Assembly (NCBI RefSeq): GCF_900637855.1
Contig: NZ_LR134440.1
Coordinates: 2,232,001 to 2,296,000, forward strand
DNA from: Neisseria animaloris
GTDB taxonomy: Bacteria; Pseudomonadota; Gammaproteobacteria; Burkholderiales; Neisseriaceae
Length of the DNA stretch: 64,000 nt
Direction: 5' to 3'
Positions 1-8,962 of this stretch are shown piece by piece. The stretch's first letter is position 1, and the number at the start of each line of letters is the position of its first letter. Made by a program: the position numbers and the translations under genes. The notes beneath the pieces were generated by a model that was not told where the DNA came from, did no database searches, and saw only the letters and a list, made by a program, of their open reading frames with translations.

Positions 1-228
1 CTCAAGTTCTGTTTTTAAACGGCTTGCATACGGAGGAATCGGAATGTTTGATAACCGGTTGGTAGAGTTTGTATTGAAGAGTTGTTCGGTCGGCCATAAA
101 AAGCTGTGATAAATCGTGATAAAAGGATTATTTAAAAAGCATGAGATATCTTGGCCGCATGAGAATGCGTGTTTTATGGTACATTAATAGTTTCAGACGG
201 CCTTTCGGCCGCGGTTCGGAGTATGATG
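1..228. other. Upstream region of hisC, no confident gene
   Basis: No gene can be supported here. A 21-codon ATG reading frame (43-108) has a GGAGG-like sequence before it but no recognisable product. A DUS complement (TTCAGACGGCCT) lies at 192-203, just before hisC. An upstream gene may end left of the window. Confidence 0.4.
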
Positions 229-1308
229 ATGACAACTTTATCCGATTTTATCCGCCCTGAAATTCAGGCGATGACGGCATACCGTGTGGCAGACCCGCCT
301 GAAGGCTTTATCAAGCTGGATGCGATGGAAAGCCCTTATCATCCTTTTGCCGGTGCGCCCGAGCTGGCCGGCGAATGGCAACGGCTTCTGGCGGAAGCTC
401 CGATTCACCTTTATCCCAACCCTGCAACCAGCGGTTTGCAGGATGCACTGCGTCAGGCGTTCCATATCCCCCAAGAGGCAAAAATTGCACTGGGCAACGG
501 TTCGGACGAATTGATCCAACTGCTTACCATGCTGGTTGCCAAACCGAAAGCCACGATGTTGGCGGTAGAGCCGAGCTTTGTGATGTACAAGCACAACGCG
601 CGGCTCTTCGGTATGCATTATGTGGGAGTGCCGCTTAATGAGGATTTCACATTAAATATGCCTGTGTTGCTTGAAGCTATTGAATGGCATAACCCGGCGC
701 TGGTGTTTATCGCCTACCCGAACAACCCCACCGGCGTGTGTTTCAAGCGCGAAGAAGTGGAAGCTGTGATTGATGCGGCCAAAGGCATTGTCGTGGTGGA
801 TGAAGCCTACGGTGCTTTCAGCCGCGACAGCTTCCTGCCGCAGGCGGGCAGCATTGAGAATCTGGTGGTGATGCGTACCGTGAGCAAAATTGGTTTTGCC
901 GGTTTGCGCATCGGCTATGCTTCGGGCTGTGCTGTCGTTATCGACGAACTGGCAAAAATCGTGCCGCCCTACAATATGAATCAATTGAGTCTTGCGACGG
1001 CGAAATTTGCCCTGCAACATGCGGAACGAATCGAAAAAACGACTGCCAAATTGAAAGACGAGCGCGAACGGATGTTTGCGGAATTATCGGCAATAGGCCG
1101 TCTGAAAGCTTTCCCCAGCGACGCGAACTTTATTACCGTGCGTGTGCCTGATGCGCAGGAGCTGTTTGATACGTTGAAGGAAAACAAAATTCTGATTAAA
1201 AACCTGCACGGCGTGCATCCTCTGCTGGATCAATGCGTGCGCATCACCGTCGGCTCTCCCGAAGAGAACGATGCCGTCTTAAAAGTAATTCGCGCCCTTT
1301 ACGGGTAA
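229..1308 (+). CDS. hisC: Histidinol-phosphate aminotransferase
   Basis: PLP-dependent class II aminotransferase that converts imidazole-acetol phosphate and glutamate to histidinol phosphate in histidine biosynthesis; cytosolic. The 359-residue product is full length. Visible motifs are NNPTG (165-169), VDEAYGAF (190-197) and TVSKIGFAGLR, with the Schiff-base lysine at about residue 220. Three ATG codons occur in a row (223, 226, 229). The GGAG at 218-221 is best spaced for 229, and that start aligns the FIR motif as I recall it in meningococcal HisC. A frame open back to 169 is not needed. hisB follows in the same direction after a DUS-containing gap. A DUS near position 1097 inside the gene encodes part of a GRLK peptide. 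Confidence 0.96.
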   Translation: MTTLSDFIRPEIQAMTAYRVADPPEGFIKLDAMESPYHPFAGAPELAGEWQRLLAEAPIHLYPNPATSGLQDALRQAFHIPQEAKIALGNGSDELIQLLTMLVAKPKATMLAVEPSFVMYKHNARLFGMHYVGVPLNEDFTLNMPVLLEAIEWHNPALVFIAYPNNPTGVCFKREEVEAVIDAAKGIVVVDEAYGAFSRDSFLPQAGSIENLVVMRTVSKIGFAGLRIGYASGCAVVIDELAKIVPPYNMNQLSLATAKFALQHAERIEKTTAKLKDERERMFAELSAIGRLKAFPSDANFITVRVPDAQELFDTLKENKILIKNLHGVHPLLDQCVRITVGSPEENDAVLKVIRALYG

Positions 1309-1379
1309 ATTTTTTTCAGACGGCCTCTCAGGTGGTCTGAGTAGATTTGAGATTAGTAAACACAACCGGATATTGTTAT

Positions 1380-2300
1380 ATGAATAAAGCACAACTTCAT
1401 CTTCAAAATCTGTATATCCTGATGAAAGAGGCCGGTTCGCTGGCAGAGCTGGCGCGCCGCAGCGGTTATGAAAATTCTGCGTCGCTTTCCCAAATCAAAC
1501 GCCGTCTGGAGCAGCAAAACACGGATGAAAACGGCCGCGGTATCCGCGCATCGCTGCTGGCCAAACTCGAAAGCGGCATGGGAAAACGCAAAGGCTGGAT
1601 GGATAGGGAGCATGATCCTGAAGCTGAAAAACGTCAGAAAAAAGCAGCGGCCGGACGTGCCGCCGAAAAAGCCGTTGCCGCCGCATCCGCGCCCGTTTTT
1701 GAAGGTAAGCGTGCGGTTACGGTTGTCCGCAATACCAGTGAAACCCGGATTTCCGTATCGCTGAACCTCGACGGCAGCGGAGTAGGCCGATTCGATACCG
1801 GCGTGCCGTTTCTCGACCACATGCTCGACCAAATCGTCCGCCACGGCCTGATTGATTTGGACATTGCCTGCCAAGGCGATTTGCATATCGACGACCACCA
1901 CACCGTAGAAGATATCGGCATCACGCTCGGGCAGGCGTTGAAACAGGCGTTGGGCGATAAGGCCGGAATCCGCCGCTACGGGCATGCCTATGTGCCGTTG
2001 GACGAGGCTTTGAGCCGTGTGGTGATTGATTTGTCGGGCCGTCCGGGGCTGGTGTACAACCTTGAATTTACCCGCGCAATGATCGGCCGTTTCGATGTGG
2101 ATTTGTTTAGTGAGTTTTTCCAAGGCCTGGTCAACCACAGCATGATGACGCTGCATATCGACAATCTGCGCGGTAAAAATGCCCACCACCAAGCCGAAAC
2201 CATGTTTAAGGCTTTCGGCCGCGCACTGCGCATGGCGGTGGAGTATGACGAACGTATGGCCGGCATTATGCCCTCGACGAAAGGTACGCTGACCGCCTGA
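1380..2300 (+). CDS. hisB: Imidazoleglycerol-phosphate dehydratase with N-terminal helix-turn-helix-like extension
   Basis: Mn-dependent dehydratase of histidine biosynthesis (imidazoleglycerol phosphate to imidazole-acetol phosphate). The catalytic domain spans about residues 110-306. It shows FLDHMLDQ (144-151), [10 protein letters not shown] (169-178), NHSMM near 252 and HHQAE (269-273), the two His-rich metal motifs. Residues 1-75 are an extra domain ([21 protein letters not shown]) that resembles a DNA-binding helix-turn-helix, followed by an Ala/Lys-rich linker at 76-108. Stand-alone bacterial enzymes are about 195 residues, so this 306-residue form is a fusion; I recall the same extension in N. 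meningitidis. ATG 1380 is chosen because the extension begins there with a good family match. The gene lies 71 bases after hisC. Confidence 0.95.
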   Translation: MNKAQLHLQNLYILMKEAGSLAELARRSGYENSASLSQIKRRLEQQNTDENGRGIRASLLAKLESGMGKRKGWMDREHDPEAEKRQKKAAAGRAAEKAVAAASAPVFEGKRAVTVVRNTSETRISVSLNLDGSGVGRFDTGVPFLDHMLDQIVRHGLIDLDIACQGDLHIDDHHTVEDIGITLGQALKQALGDKAGIRRYGHAYVPLDEALSRVVIDLSGRPGLVYNLEFTRAMIGRFDVDLFSEFFQGLVNHSMMTLHIDNLRGKNAHHQAETMFKAFGRALRMAVEYDERMAGIMPSTKGTLTA

Positions 2301-2309
2301 GGCCGTCTG

Positions 2310-2341
2310 AAAAAATACCCCGCTTACGGGGTATTTTTTTT
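2310..2341. terminator. Bidirectional intrinsic terminator between hisB and pglL
   Basis: A-rich arm plus TACCCCG, loop CTTA, CGGGGTA plus T-run: a near-perfect hairpin with A and T tracts on both sides. It serves hisB (+) and pglL (-) and overlaps the pglL stop codon. A DUS at 2299-2310 abuts it. Confidence 0.85.
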
Positions 2342-4165
2342 CGCCGTATCACACGGCTTGGCTTGAGAATTTTGTTTGCGCAATTCTCTGCAGTAGGTTT
2401 GCAGTTCGTCATCCAACGGCACCAACAGGCTGTTGCTGCGGATTTTTTCCGCATAATGCGGCATGGAGTAGGGATAGTAGAGATACATCTTGCGCATCCA
2501 TGCTTCCGCCTCTTGTTTTTGCCCAAGGCGGTATTGGTACAGCCCGACCTGATAAGCATTGGCATACGGGCGGAATGTCAACGCCTCCGCCGCCGCTTTT
2601 TCCGCCCACGGATAAATGCCCGGGTCGGCGGGGTTGGCGCGGCGGGTGAGCGAAAGTTGCGCGTAATAACGCAGCATCGGTTCGGTTGCGGCAATTTTGT
2701 TCAAACCGGTGATTTTTGCGGCAACGGCGGCGGCATCGTCTTTTTTCGATTGGCGGTCGAACTGCACCAAATCGGTATATATCCAACCCAAACGGGCAAT
2801 CGCCGCCAGCAAGAATAAGGCCAGCAGAGCACCACCGGAGTTTTGCCATTTAACCGCTTTGAGGCCGTCTGAAAAATCTTCTTCACATGCAGGAGACAGG
2901 CCGGCCATTAAGGCAAACGGCACCAGAAAATAAAGGTACCAAAGCGGGTATTCCAACATGCTGTGGCAGAGTGAAACCGCCATCATCGCCAGTAGAAGCA
3001 GCGAAGCATGGTTGAACGGCCGTGCAAACATGCGCCCGATGGCGGCCAAAAAGCCCAAACCCACCAACAGCGTGCCGGCCAAGCCCATTTCGGCCAAAAG
3101 CTGCAACACGATATTGTGCGAATGCGTGAACAGCACGTTCAGCATATTGCCGCTGAACTTACCCATTTGCGCGTGAACCAAAAAGCCCTGCAAAGAAAAA
3201 CTGCCCCAGCCGTGCCCCCAAAAAGGAGCGGACAAAAATACCGTCCAAGCCTTACGCCATTCCACATCGCGCGCGGAGCCGCTGAAGCCGCTGCCTTCCA
3301 CACGTTCCAGTGCCGTATCGTATTTCACGCCTGAAAACATATCCAGAAGCGGGCCGATACCGAACTGCACCACCACTGTCATCACCAGCGCAAACAGCAT
3401 AATCAGCACCAAACGGTCGGCCTTGCGCCCGGCGCGCCAACGCCAAAACGGAAGCAGCAAACCGACACCGATCACATAAGTGAGGATGGTGCGCGAGTTA
3501 ACCAAACCCAGCACCGAAGTCAGCGCCAGCACCGTCAGAAAACCCAGCCATCCGGGCATTCTGCGTACTGCCCACAAATACGAAGCCGCCAGCGTGCCCC
3601 ACATCAGATAATGCCCCAGATGATTGCGCTGGCCGAGCTGCCCGCTCACTTCACGCAGCCCGCGGTAAGCAATGATGCCGCGGAACATTTCCGCCGAAGC
3701 CCAGCCGGTAAACTGCATCAACGCCACTGCCGCCTGTATCAACGCACCGGCGAGAAGCGTCCATGCCAACACCGACACCACGCGCTCCTGTCCCCATTCC
3801 GCCACCCAGCCGCGGCAGGCCCAAGCCGCCAGCGCCAGAATCACGAATGCCGAGGCCGTCATATCGCTCAAGCCCGGATAAGTCAAAGCCATCAACCGCG
3901 CCTGAAGCCACCAAAATGCGGCCAAAACCAAGAAATAAACCGAAGCGGCGGGCAAACGCACATTCAGACGGCCTGTCAACGCCGTCAGCAGCAACAATAA
4001 CACCGCCCCGGCGAGCGAACCGGCTTCCAGATAAAAGCTCGATAACGGGCCGACGCGGTACAGCGACACGAAAGGCACGATGCAGATGCAGATGAAGCAC
4101 AACCACAACGGCCACAAACGCCACGTCCACACCGTCGCCGAATAGTCTGGATAACGGCTAAACAT
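2324..4165 (-). CDS. pglL: Pilin-type O-oligosaccharyltransferase PglL
   Basis: Inner-membrane enzyme that transfers lipid-linked oligosaccharide en bloc to Ser of pilin and other periplasmic proteins (general O-glycosylation of Neisseria). The 613-residue product has about a dozen hydrophobic segments over residues 15-480, the Wzy_C-type signature GQRNHLGHY (178-186) and the loop HSHNIVLQLLAEMG (348-361). The latter contains the histidine pair that includes the residue known to be essential in meningococcal PglL. A C-terminal periplasmic part (about 490-613) has a TPR-like look. The ATG overlaps the end of the upstream small membrane gene, suggesting coupled translation. A DUS near 2862 falls inside the gene. 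Pgl glycan-synthesis genes are not in this window. Confidence 0.93.
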   Translation of the reverse strand: MFSRYPDYSATVWTWRLWPLWLCFICICIVPFVSLYRVGPLSSFYLEAGSLAGAVLLLLLTALTGRLNVRLPAASVYFLVLAAFWWLQARLMALTYPGLSDMTASAFVILALAAWACRGWVAEWGQERVVSVLAWTLLAGALIQAAVALMQFTGWASAEMFRGIIAYRGLREVSGQLGQRNHLGHYLMWGTLAASYLWAVRRMPGWLGFLTVLALTSVLGLVNSRTILTYVIGVGLLLPFWRWRAGRKADRLVLIMLFALVMTVVVQFGIGPLLDMFSGVKYDTALERVEGSGFSGSARDVEWRKAWTVFLSAPFWGHGWGSFSLQGFLVHAQMGKFSGNMLNVLFTHSHNIVLQLLAEMGLAGTLLVGLGFLAAIGRMFARPFNHASLLLLAMMAVSLCHSMLEYPLWYLYFLVPFALMAGLSPACEEDFSDGLKAVKWQNSGGALLALFLLAAIARLGWIYTDLVQFDRQSKKDDAAAVAAKITGLNKIAATEPMLRYYAQLSLTRRANPADPGIYPWAEKAAAEALTFRPYANAYQVGLYQYRLGQKQEAEAWMRKMYLYYPYSMPHYAEKIRSNSLLVPLDDELQTYCRELRKQNSQAKPCDTAKKNTP

Positions 4166-4526
4166 GTGGCACCGCCTTCCGCTGTTGTCTCACGAAAGCC
4201 AAGCAGGCAACGAAAAACACGCTGCTGCACACCAATGCTGCGGCGGAACAAGCACGGCTGGCGGGCGCAGCGTCAAATAGCCGTACCACCGCTTCGGCAA
4301 AATAAAACAGCACCAGCAGGCAACTGTATTGGAAAGTGTAAACCCTGCCTTTCAAAATGCCCGCCAGCGGCAGACATAAGGGCAAGGCTTTCAAAGCCAG
4401 CCACGATCCGCCCGGGCGCAGCGGCGCAAGCCAAAGCTCCCAAGCAAGGCTGACGGCAATCAGCCCGCACAGGCTGATTACGGCGGCGGTATGCGACCAG
4501 TGTTTTTTATCGGAAGGTGTATTCAT
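4158..4526 (-). CDS. DUF2069-type small membrane protein
   Basis: 122 residues with three or four hydrophobic segments (about 14-31, 41-58, 64-80, 92-110). The pattern fits the DUF2069 family of predicted inner-membrane proteins, which has no assigned function. Its 3' end overlaps the pglL start by 8 bases, so the two are probably co-transcribed and translationally coupled. A role next to PglL is possible but only inferred from position. Confidence 0.7.
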   Translation of the reverse strand: MNTPSDKKHWSHTAAVISLCGLIAVSLAWELWLAPLRPGGSWLALKALPLCLPLAGILKGRVYTFQYSCLLVLFYFAEAVVRLFDAAPASRACSAAALVCSSVFFVACLAFVRQQRKAVPHV

Positions 4527-4545
4527 CGTTCAATCTGTTTAGTGT

Positions 4546-4584
4546 AAGGCCGTCTGAAAAAGCGTATTGTTTTCAGACGGCCTT
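4546..4584. terminator. DUS inverted-repeat hairpin
   Basis: AGGCCGTCTGAAAA and its complement form a hairpin upstream of the DUF2069 gene. It is one of two DUS hairpins between tatC and that gene and probably ends transcription from the tat side. Confidence 0.6.
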
Positions 4585-4648
4585 TAAGAGAATTAGTTTT
4601 ATGCGGTTGATAAAAAAATGCGTTAGGCATTTCAACTTAAAAACGGTT

Positions 4649-4704
4649 GAGGCCGTCTGAAAATATTTTAGCGAAACTCGCAAAGCTCGTTTTCAGACGG
4701 CCTC
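4649..4704. terminator. DUS inverted-repeat hairpin after tatC
   Basis: DUS at 4650-4661 pairs with its complement at 4692-4703, with a 30-base spacer. It lies 11 bases downstream of the tatC stop on the minus strand. Confidence 0.6.
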
Positions 4705-4714
4705 AATCCTTGAT

Positions 4715-5458
4715 TCAGCTTTCCTGCCGGCGCGACAACGGCTTCGCAAAACGGCAAAACCACAAACCTGCTTCATATAGCAGCACCAACGGTACGGCCA
4801 GCATGATTTGCGAAATCACGTCGGGCGGCGTGATAACGGCGGCGATCACAAACGCGCCTACAATCACATAAGGCCGTGCCGACTTTAACTGCTCCAGCGA
4901 AAGCACGCCCATACGGTTCAGCAAAACCACCACCACCGGCACTTCGAATGTGGTACCAAATGCGACAAACATGCCCAAGACGAACGACAGGTATTTGTCG
5001 ATGTCGGTCGCCATGTTTACGCCGATGGGCGTAACGCCAGCCAAAAATTTGAACACCACCGGAAACACTAAAAAATAAGCGAACGCCATGCCTGCAAAAA
5101 ACAGAATCATGCTCGACAATACCAAAGGCGTAATCAGGCGTTTTTCGTTTTGATAGAGCGCGGGGGCAACGAACGCCCAAACCTGATACATGGTATGCGG
5201 CAGCGACAGCAGAAAAGCCGCCATCAGCGTAACTTTCACCGGCACGAAAAACGGCGCGACTACGTCGGTGGCAATCATGCTGGTGTTGGCCGGCAGCGTT
5301 GCCATCAGCGGTTCGGCAACAAACGTGTAGAGCTTCTGGGCAAAAGGCATCAGGCCGAAAAAGCAAATCAAGAGGCCGCCTATTATCCACATTAGGCGGC
5401 GGCGCAATTCGATTAAATGTTCAACCAGAGGCTGCTGGATTTGTTGTTCTTCAGACAC
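4715..5458 (-). CDS. tatC: Sec-independent protein translocase TatC
   Basis: Polytopic core of the twin-arginine translocase, which receives folded precursors with RR signal peptides. The 247-residue product has the usual six transmembrane segments and the conserved N-terminal HLIELRRRL (about residues 14-22) plus a FxxPxxxxFxxF-like region. The start codon is GTG (5456-5458), following the tatB stop by a few bases. It is the last gene of tatA-tatB-tatC; the GTG start may lower its yield relative to TatA. Confidence 0.95.
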   Translation of the reverse strand: MSEEQQIQQPLVEHLIELRRRLMWIIGGLLICFFGLMPFAQKLYTFVAEPLMATLPANTSMIATDVVAPFFVPVKVTLMAAFLLSLPHTMYQVWAFVAPALYQNEKRLITPLVLSSMILFFAGMAFAYFLVFPVVFKFLAGVTPIGVNMATDIDKYLSFVLGMFVAFGTTFEVPVVVVLLNRMGVLSLEQLKSARPYVIVGAFVIAAVITPPDVISQIMLAVPLVLLYEAGLWFCRFAKPLSRRQES

Positions 5459-5465
5459 CGTTTAC

Positions 5466-5999
5466 TCACTTTTTGCGGACGCGCAGTTGCGGTTTCGGAC
5501 GGTGGCGCGGGCGCATGTCGCGTTTGCGCTGCATGGCCTGCCGTCGCAGGGAGACGGTATGAAACCCGCCGGATGCGTGCGGGTTTTCAGACGGCATCGG
5601 GTAATCGAACCAGCCGTTGCCGGCATGATTACCGTCCAGCGGTTTGCCGTGTTCGTCCAAGCCGAAATCGGCGGGCGTACGTTGTTCCGGCACGCGCTCC
5701 CATGCCGGCACTTTAAGGTCGTCTGAAATATCGTCCAACTCTTTGCGCAGGCTTTCACTTGTGCTGCCTAATCCGCTGCGTAGCGATTCGGCGGCGGATT
5801 CAAACTCGCTTTTGGCTTTGCGCAGTTCGTCCATTTCGATTTGTGCGCTCAATTCCTGCTTCACGCTGCCGACCATGCGCTGCACGCGCCCGACCAAGCT
5901 CCCTGCCATGCGGGCAGCTTTGGGCAGGCGCTCGGGGCCGAGCACCACCAGCGCAATCACACTTATCAGCAGCAGTTCGCTGAAACCGAAATCAAACAT
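5466..5999 (-). CDS. tatB: Twin-arginine translocase subunit TatB
   Basis: Membrane-anchored partner of TatC in the Tat receptor complex. The 177-residue product has one N-terminal transmembrane helix (about 3-20), the GPERLP hinge (21-26), an amphipathic helix and a charged coiled region to about residue 95. The tail after that is long, basic and poorly conserved, ending in an Arg/Lys-rich stretch. TatC begins 7 bases after it. A DUS variant with a single base change (AGGTCGTCTGAA) and an ATGCCGTCTGAA form both occur inside the tail region. Confidence 0.93.
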   Translation of the reverse strand: MFDFGFSELLLISVIALVVLGPERLPKAARMAGSLVGRVQRMVGSVKQELSAQIEMDELRKAKSEFESAAESLRSGLGSTSESLRKELDDISDDLKVPAWERVPEQRTPADFGLDEHGKPLDGNHAGNGWFDYPMPSENPHASGGFHTVSLRRQAMQRKRDMRPRHRPKPQLRVRKK

Positions 6000-6002
6000 G
6001 GT

Positions 6003-6203
6003 TTAAACCGATTTGCCGTCGTCTTTTCGGTGCTCGATCACATCGTCTTTTTTACCGGCTTCGGTGCCTTCGTTCAAACCCTGTTTGAAATCGTGTACCG
6101 CACCGCCCAAGTCTTTGCCGACGTTGCGTAATTTTTTAGTGCCGAATACCAGCACAACGATAACCAGCACGATAATCCAGTGCCAGATAGAGAAGCTGCC
6201 CAT
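6003..6203 (-). CDS. tatA: Twin-arginine translocase subunit TatA
   Basis: Pore-forming Tat subunit of 66 residues: short N-terminus, transmembrane helix (about 6-20), [14 protein letters not shown] hinge and amphipathic helix, then a charged tail. The order tatA-tatB-tatC with 3- and 7-base gaps shows an operon. Confidence 0.94.
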   Translation of the reverse strand: MGSFSIWHWIIVLVIVVLVFGTKKLRNVGKDLGGAVHDFKQGLNEGTEAGKKDDVIEHRKDDGKSV

Positions 6204-6265
6204 GATTTAAGTCCTTATCATTAAAATAAATATAGAAATGTTTTCAGACGACCTCTGCCTTATTT

Positions 6266-6589
6266 TCAGGCAGGCCGCCCCATAATATGGATATGCAGGT
6301 GAAACACTTCCTGCCCGCCGCCTTTGCCTGTGTTGATTTGGGTTTTGAAGCCATTATTGAGGCCGTTGGCTTCGGCGATTTGCGGCACTTTCATCATCAT
6401 TTTGCCCAACAACGCCTCATGCTCGGGCTTAGCGTGCGCGAGCGAATCGAAATGCACTTTTGGAATCAACAGCAGATGCACGGGCGCGGCAGGGCGAATG
6501 TCTTTGAAACACAGCATGTCGTCGTCTTCATACACGATTCCGGCGGGGATTTGCTTATCCACGATTTTGCAGAAAATACAGTCAGTCAT
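6266..6589 (-). CDS. HIT-family purine nucleoside phosphoramidase (HinT-like)
   Basis: 107-residue histidine-triad protein. It begins TDCIFCKI, with a Cys-x2-Cys zinc-type pair, and ends with the triad HLHIHIMGRP. The family hydrolyses AMP-lysine and other phosphoramidates in the cytosol. ATG 6589 is chosen because the family starts at this MTDCIFCK; an open extension upstream to 6634 has no support. It lies between hisE and tatA in the same direction. Confidence 0.92.
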   Translation of the reverse strand: MTDCIFCKIVDKQIPAGIVYEDDDMLCFKDIRPAAPVHLLLIPKVHFDSLAHAKPEHEALLGKMMMKVPQIAEANGLNNGFKTQINTGKGGGQEVFHLHIHIMGRPA

Positions 6590-6698
6590 TTCAAAATACT
6601 CCGAAAATATAGCCGAAAACCCAATCTTCGGCACAAAGCAGCCGGACTGTTTTCAGACAGGCCCGATTCGATATTGCCTTTATATAATTATAAAAGAA

Positions 6699-6731
6699 AG
6701 GCCGTCTGAAACCGAATCTTTCAGACGGCCT
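6699..6731. terminator. DUS inverted-repeat hairpin after hisE
   Basis: DUS 6699-6710 and complement 6720-6731 with a 9-base loop, 33 bases beyond the hisE stop on the minus strand. Confidence 0.65.
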
Positions 6732-6763
6732 CCGCATCTTTTCGGGTGGATTTTAATACAAAT

Positions 6764-7087
6764 TCAGCTTTCCTGCCGCGCCGCTTTTTCCGCCAACCCC
6801 GACAAACCCTGCCGGCGAGCCAGTTCGTCCAACACTTCTTCAACGCGCAAGCCGTGATGCGCCAGCAACACCTGTGTATGAAACCACAAATCCGCTACTT
6901 CATAAACCAGATGTTTGCCACCGCCATCTTTTGAAGCCATCAGCACTTCTCCCGCTTCTTCAATCACTTTTTTCAGGATTTTGTCTTCTCCCTTGTGCAG
7001 TAGCTGGGCCACATAAGACGTTTCCGGATCTTGGTCTTTACGGGAATCGATAACGTTTTGGATTTGGGTTAAAACTTGGTCGGTCAT
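6764..7087 (-). CDS. hisE: Phosphoribosyl-ATP pyrophosphatase
   Basis: MazG-like hydrolase that converts phosphoribosyl-ATP to phosphoribosyl-AMP, second step of histidine synthesis. The 107-residue product carries the helical EEAGE motif (in [12 protein letters not shown]) and the following EVADLWFH segment, both acidic metal-binding helices. It lies directly after hisI; the two activities are separate genes here, not a fused HisIE. Confidence 0.95.
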   Translation of the reverse strand: MTDQVLTQIQNVIDSRKDQDPETSYVAQLLHKGEDKILKKVIEEAGEVLMASKDGGGKHLVYEVADLWFHTQVLLAHHGLRVEEVLDELARRQGLSGLAEKAARQES

Positions 7088-7146
7088 AGTTAGTATTCTC
7101 TTGATTTAATTGAACCGCATGGCGGCATACTGATTTCAGACAGGCA

Positions 7147-7545
7147 TCAACCGTGCGTATGCTCGTAAATCTCTTTTTCGTCTTTCAATACCGCATCTAC
7201 AATGTGCCATTTGCCATCGCGCCACACGCGGTAAAAACAGCTTTCACGCCCCGTATGGCAGGCAATACCGCCTGCTTGGTCTATCAGCATAATCACCGCA
7301 TCGCCGTCGCAATCCAAACGCAGCTCGTGCACCTTTTGCGTGTGCCCCGACTCTTCGCCTTTCATCCATTGCTTTTGGCGCGAACGGCTGTAATAGTGGG
7401 CATAACCCGTTTCGGCGGTTTTTTGCAGCGCTTCGGCGTTCATCCAAGCCACCATCAGCACGCGCAGGGTTTTCGCGTCTTGTGCGATGGCGCAAACTAA
7501 GCCTTTTTCATCGAATTTAACGGCATCCAGTAGTGGGTTCGGCAT
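7147..7545 (-). CDS. hisI: Phosphoribosyl-AMP cyclohydrolase
   Basis: Zinc enzyme opening the purine ring of phosphoribosyl-AMP, third step of histidine synthesis. The 132-residue product has VAWMNAEAL, the [18 protein letters not shown] segment, the metal site LDCDGDA and a [11 protein letters not shown] motif. ATG 7545 follows a good Shine-Dalgarno. The preceding gene on this strand is the NlpE-like lipoprotein and the following one is hisE. Confidence 0.95.
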   Translation of the reverse strand: MPNPLLDAVKFDEKGLVCAIAQDAKTLRVLMVAWMNAEALQKTAETGYAHYYSRSRQKQWMKGEESGHTQKVHELRLDCDGDAVIMLIDQAGGIACHTGRESCFYRVWRDGKWHIVDAVLKDEKEIYEHTHG

Positions 7546-7643
7546 GTTTGTTACTCCTTATTTTCAGACAGCCTTGTTGTTACAGGCTTTCTTAATACGA
7601 CCTTTTTAAGGTTGGTGATTTTATCTTATATCTAACTGGCTGC

Positions 7644-8102
7644 TCACTGCCCCGGCACAAAACTGCCGGTTTTTGCCAAACCGCAGATTTTCCCCTTGCT
7701 GCCAGGATAGGCCTTTCCGTCGTTGCCGCGCATCTGCAAGCCTTTTTCGTGAGCGAAAAACACCATATTGTCGCCCGCCGCATCCAATTGCAGCAGGCCG
7801 TCGTCGCGCCAATGGAAAGTGCCGCGTTTTTCAGACGGCAATACGCCGGCCACTCTGCCGACGTGTCGGGTAGTTAAGCTGTAATGCAAGTTGTCGCGCA
7901 AAACGATGGTGGCTTCGATGTAATCGCAGTCGGCGCAAGGCAGTTCGCCGCGATAGATGCCGATCCAAGAAGCCGAATCTTTGGCGGCAACCGGTGATAA
8001 AACTTCGCGTTCGGCTTGGAGTTCGCTGCTGCTTTCGGGCGTGCAGGCCGTCTGAAATAAGGCTAAGGCAAGCAGAATGAAGTGGTAGGATTTTATGTTC
8101 AT
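7644..8102 (-). CDS. NlpE-like lipoprotein (copper-resistance NlpE N-terminal domain)
   Basis: 152 residues. A hydrophobic N-terminus ends in a lipobox-like QTAC (Cys about residue 20). The mature part contains IYRGELPCADCDYIEATIVL, the CxxC-bearing signature of the NlpE N-terminal beta-barrel domain. NlpE in E. coli is an outer-membrane lipoprotein that signals surface and copper stress to CpxAR. The CpxAR-like MisRS pair is encoded about 5 kb away, but no link is shown by sequence. The lipobox -3 position (Gln) is atypical, so lipidation is probable rather than certain. Confidence 0.8.
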   Translation of the reverse strand: MNIKSYHFILLALALFQTACTPESSSELQAEREVLSPVAAKDSASWIGIYRGELPCADCDYIEATIVLRDNLHYSLTTRHVGRVAGVLPSEKRGTFHWRDDGLLQLDAAGDNMVFFAHEKGLQMRGNDGKAYPGSKGKICGLAKTGSFVPGQ

Positions 8103-8148
8103 GTTTATGAGTTTATTTTTTGAAATCTGTGTTTTCAGACGGCCTCAT

Positions 8149-8907
8149 TTACTTCAAAAACGCCGCTACTACGGCCACAACCGTCATCACAAACAAAATC
8201 GTGCGCAAGGTGTTGGGCGAGAGTTTTAAGGCAATTTTCACGCCGATCATCGAGCCGATGGCATTGCCTACTGCCAGCACAAGGCCGACGTCCCACCAAA
8301 TCTGCCTCTGCACGATAAACACGGCCAAAGCCACGATGGTAAACGCCAGCGTGCACACCAGTTTCAAGGCATTGGCACGCAGTAGGTTGTAGTGCAGTAC
8401 GCCCGCCAGTACGGGCAGCAAAATAAATGCGGTGCTGGCCTGCACAAAGCCGCCATAGATACCAACAGCAAAAAGCAAAACCACTGCCCCGCGCGTGTCG
8501 GACACTTTGCGTTCCTGCACGTTTTGCGGCGGCAATAAAAGCTGCGGTTTGAGAAAAGTGAGCGTGGCCACGCCGAGAATACAGACGAGCAAGGCGGGTT
8601 TCAGAATCTGATTAGGCAGCACCGAAGCCAGCACGGAGCCGACCAAACCGCCGAATATCATCGGCAGCAAAATGCCGCGCAAATCGTGTGTAGGCAACGC
8701 GCCGGCATTCCTAAACCCCCTGATACCGGTGAGCGACTGGAAAAAAATACCGACGCGGTTGCTGGCGTTGGCAATGTCGGGCGGCACGCTGAAGGCCATC
8801 AACAGCGGCAGAATCAGATTGGAACCGCCGCCTGCCAAGATGTTGATGATGCTGGCTAAAATACCCAGCACGGCAATCGCCGCATAATGCCAAAGGGTTA
8901 AATCCAT
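8149..8907 (-). CDS. TauE/SafE-family sulfite or anion exporter
   Basis: 252-residue membrane protein with seven or eight hydrophobic segments and the internal duplication typical of TauE/SafE (DUF81). Conserved parts include GGGSNLILPLLMAF near residue 27 and GGFVQASTAFILLPVLAG near 152. The family moves sulfite, sulfonates or other organic anions; the substrate here cannot be read from the sequence. It lies between creA and the NlpE-like gene, same strand. Confidence 0.88.
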   Translation of the reverse strand: MDLTLWHYAAIAVLGILASIINILAGGGSNLILPLLMAFSVPPDIANASNRVGIFFQSLTGIRGFRNAGALPTHDLRGILLPMIFGGLVGSVLASVLPNQILKPALLVCILGVATLTFLKPQLLLPPQNVQERKVSDTRGAVVLLFAVGIYGGFVQASTAFILLPVLAGVLHYNLLRANALKLVCTLAFTIVALAVFIVQRQIWWDVGLVLAVGNAIGSMIGVKIALKLSPNTLRTILFVMTVVAVVAAFLK

Positions 8908-8962
8908 GCTGCTCCGATCTGTTTGTAGCTTGGTAGAAGCCTACGGCTTTCAGATGGCCTGT

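Noticed and set aside
43..108. 21-codon frame with a GGAGG-like leader before hisC
   Set aside because: Too short and without any recognisable product or conservation evidence.
1353..2192. 279-codon frame opposite hisB
   Set aside because: Antisense shadow of a well-identified enzyme gene.
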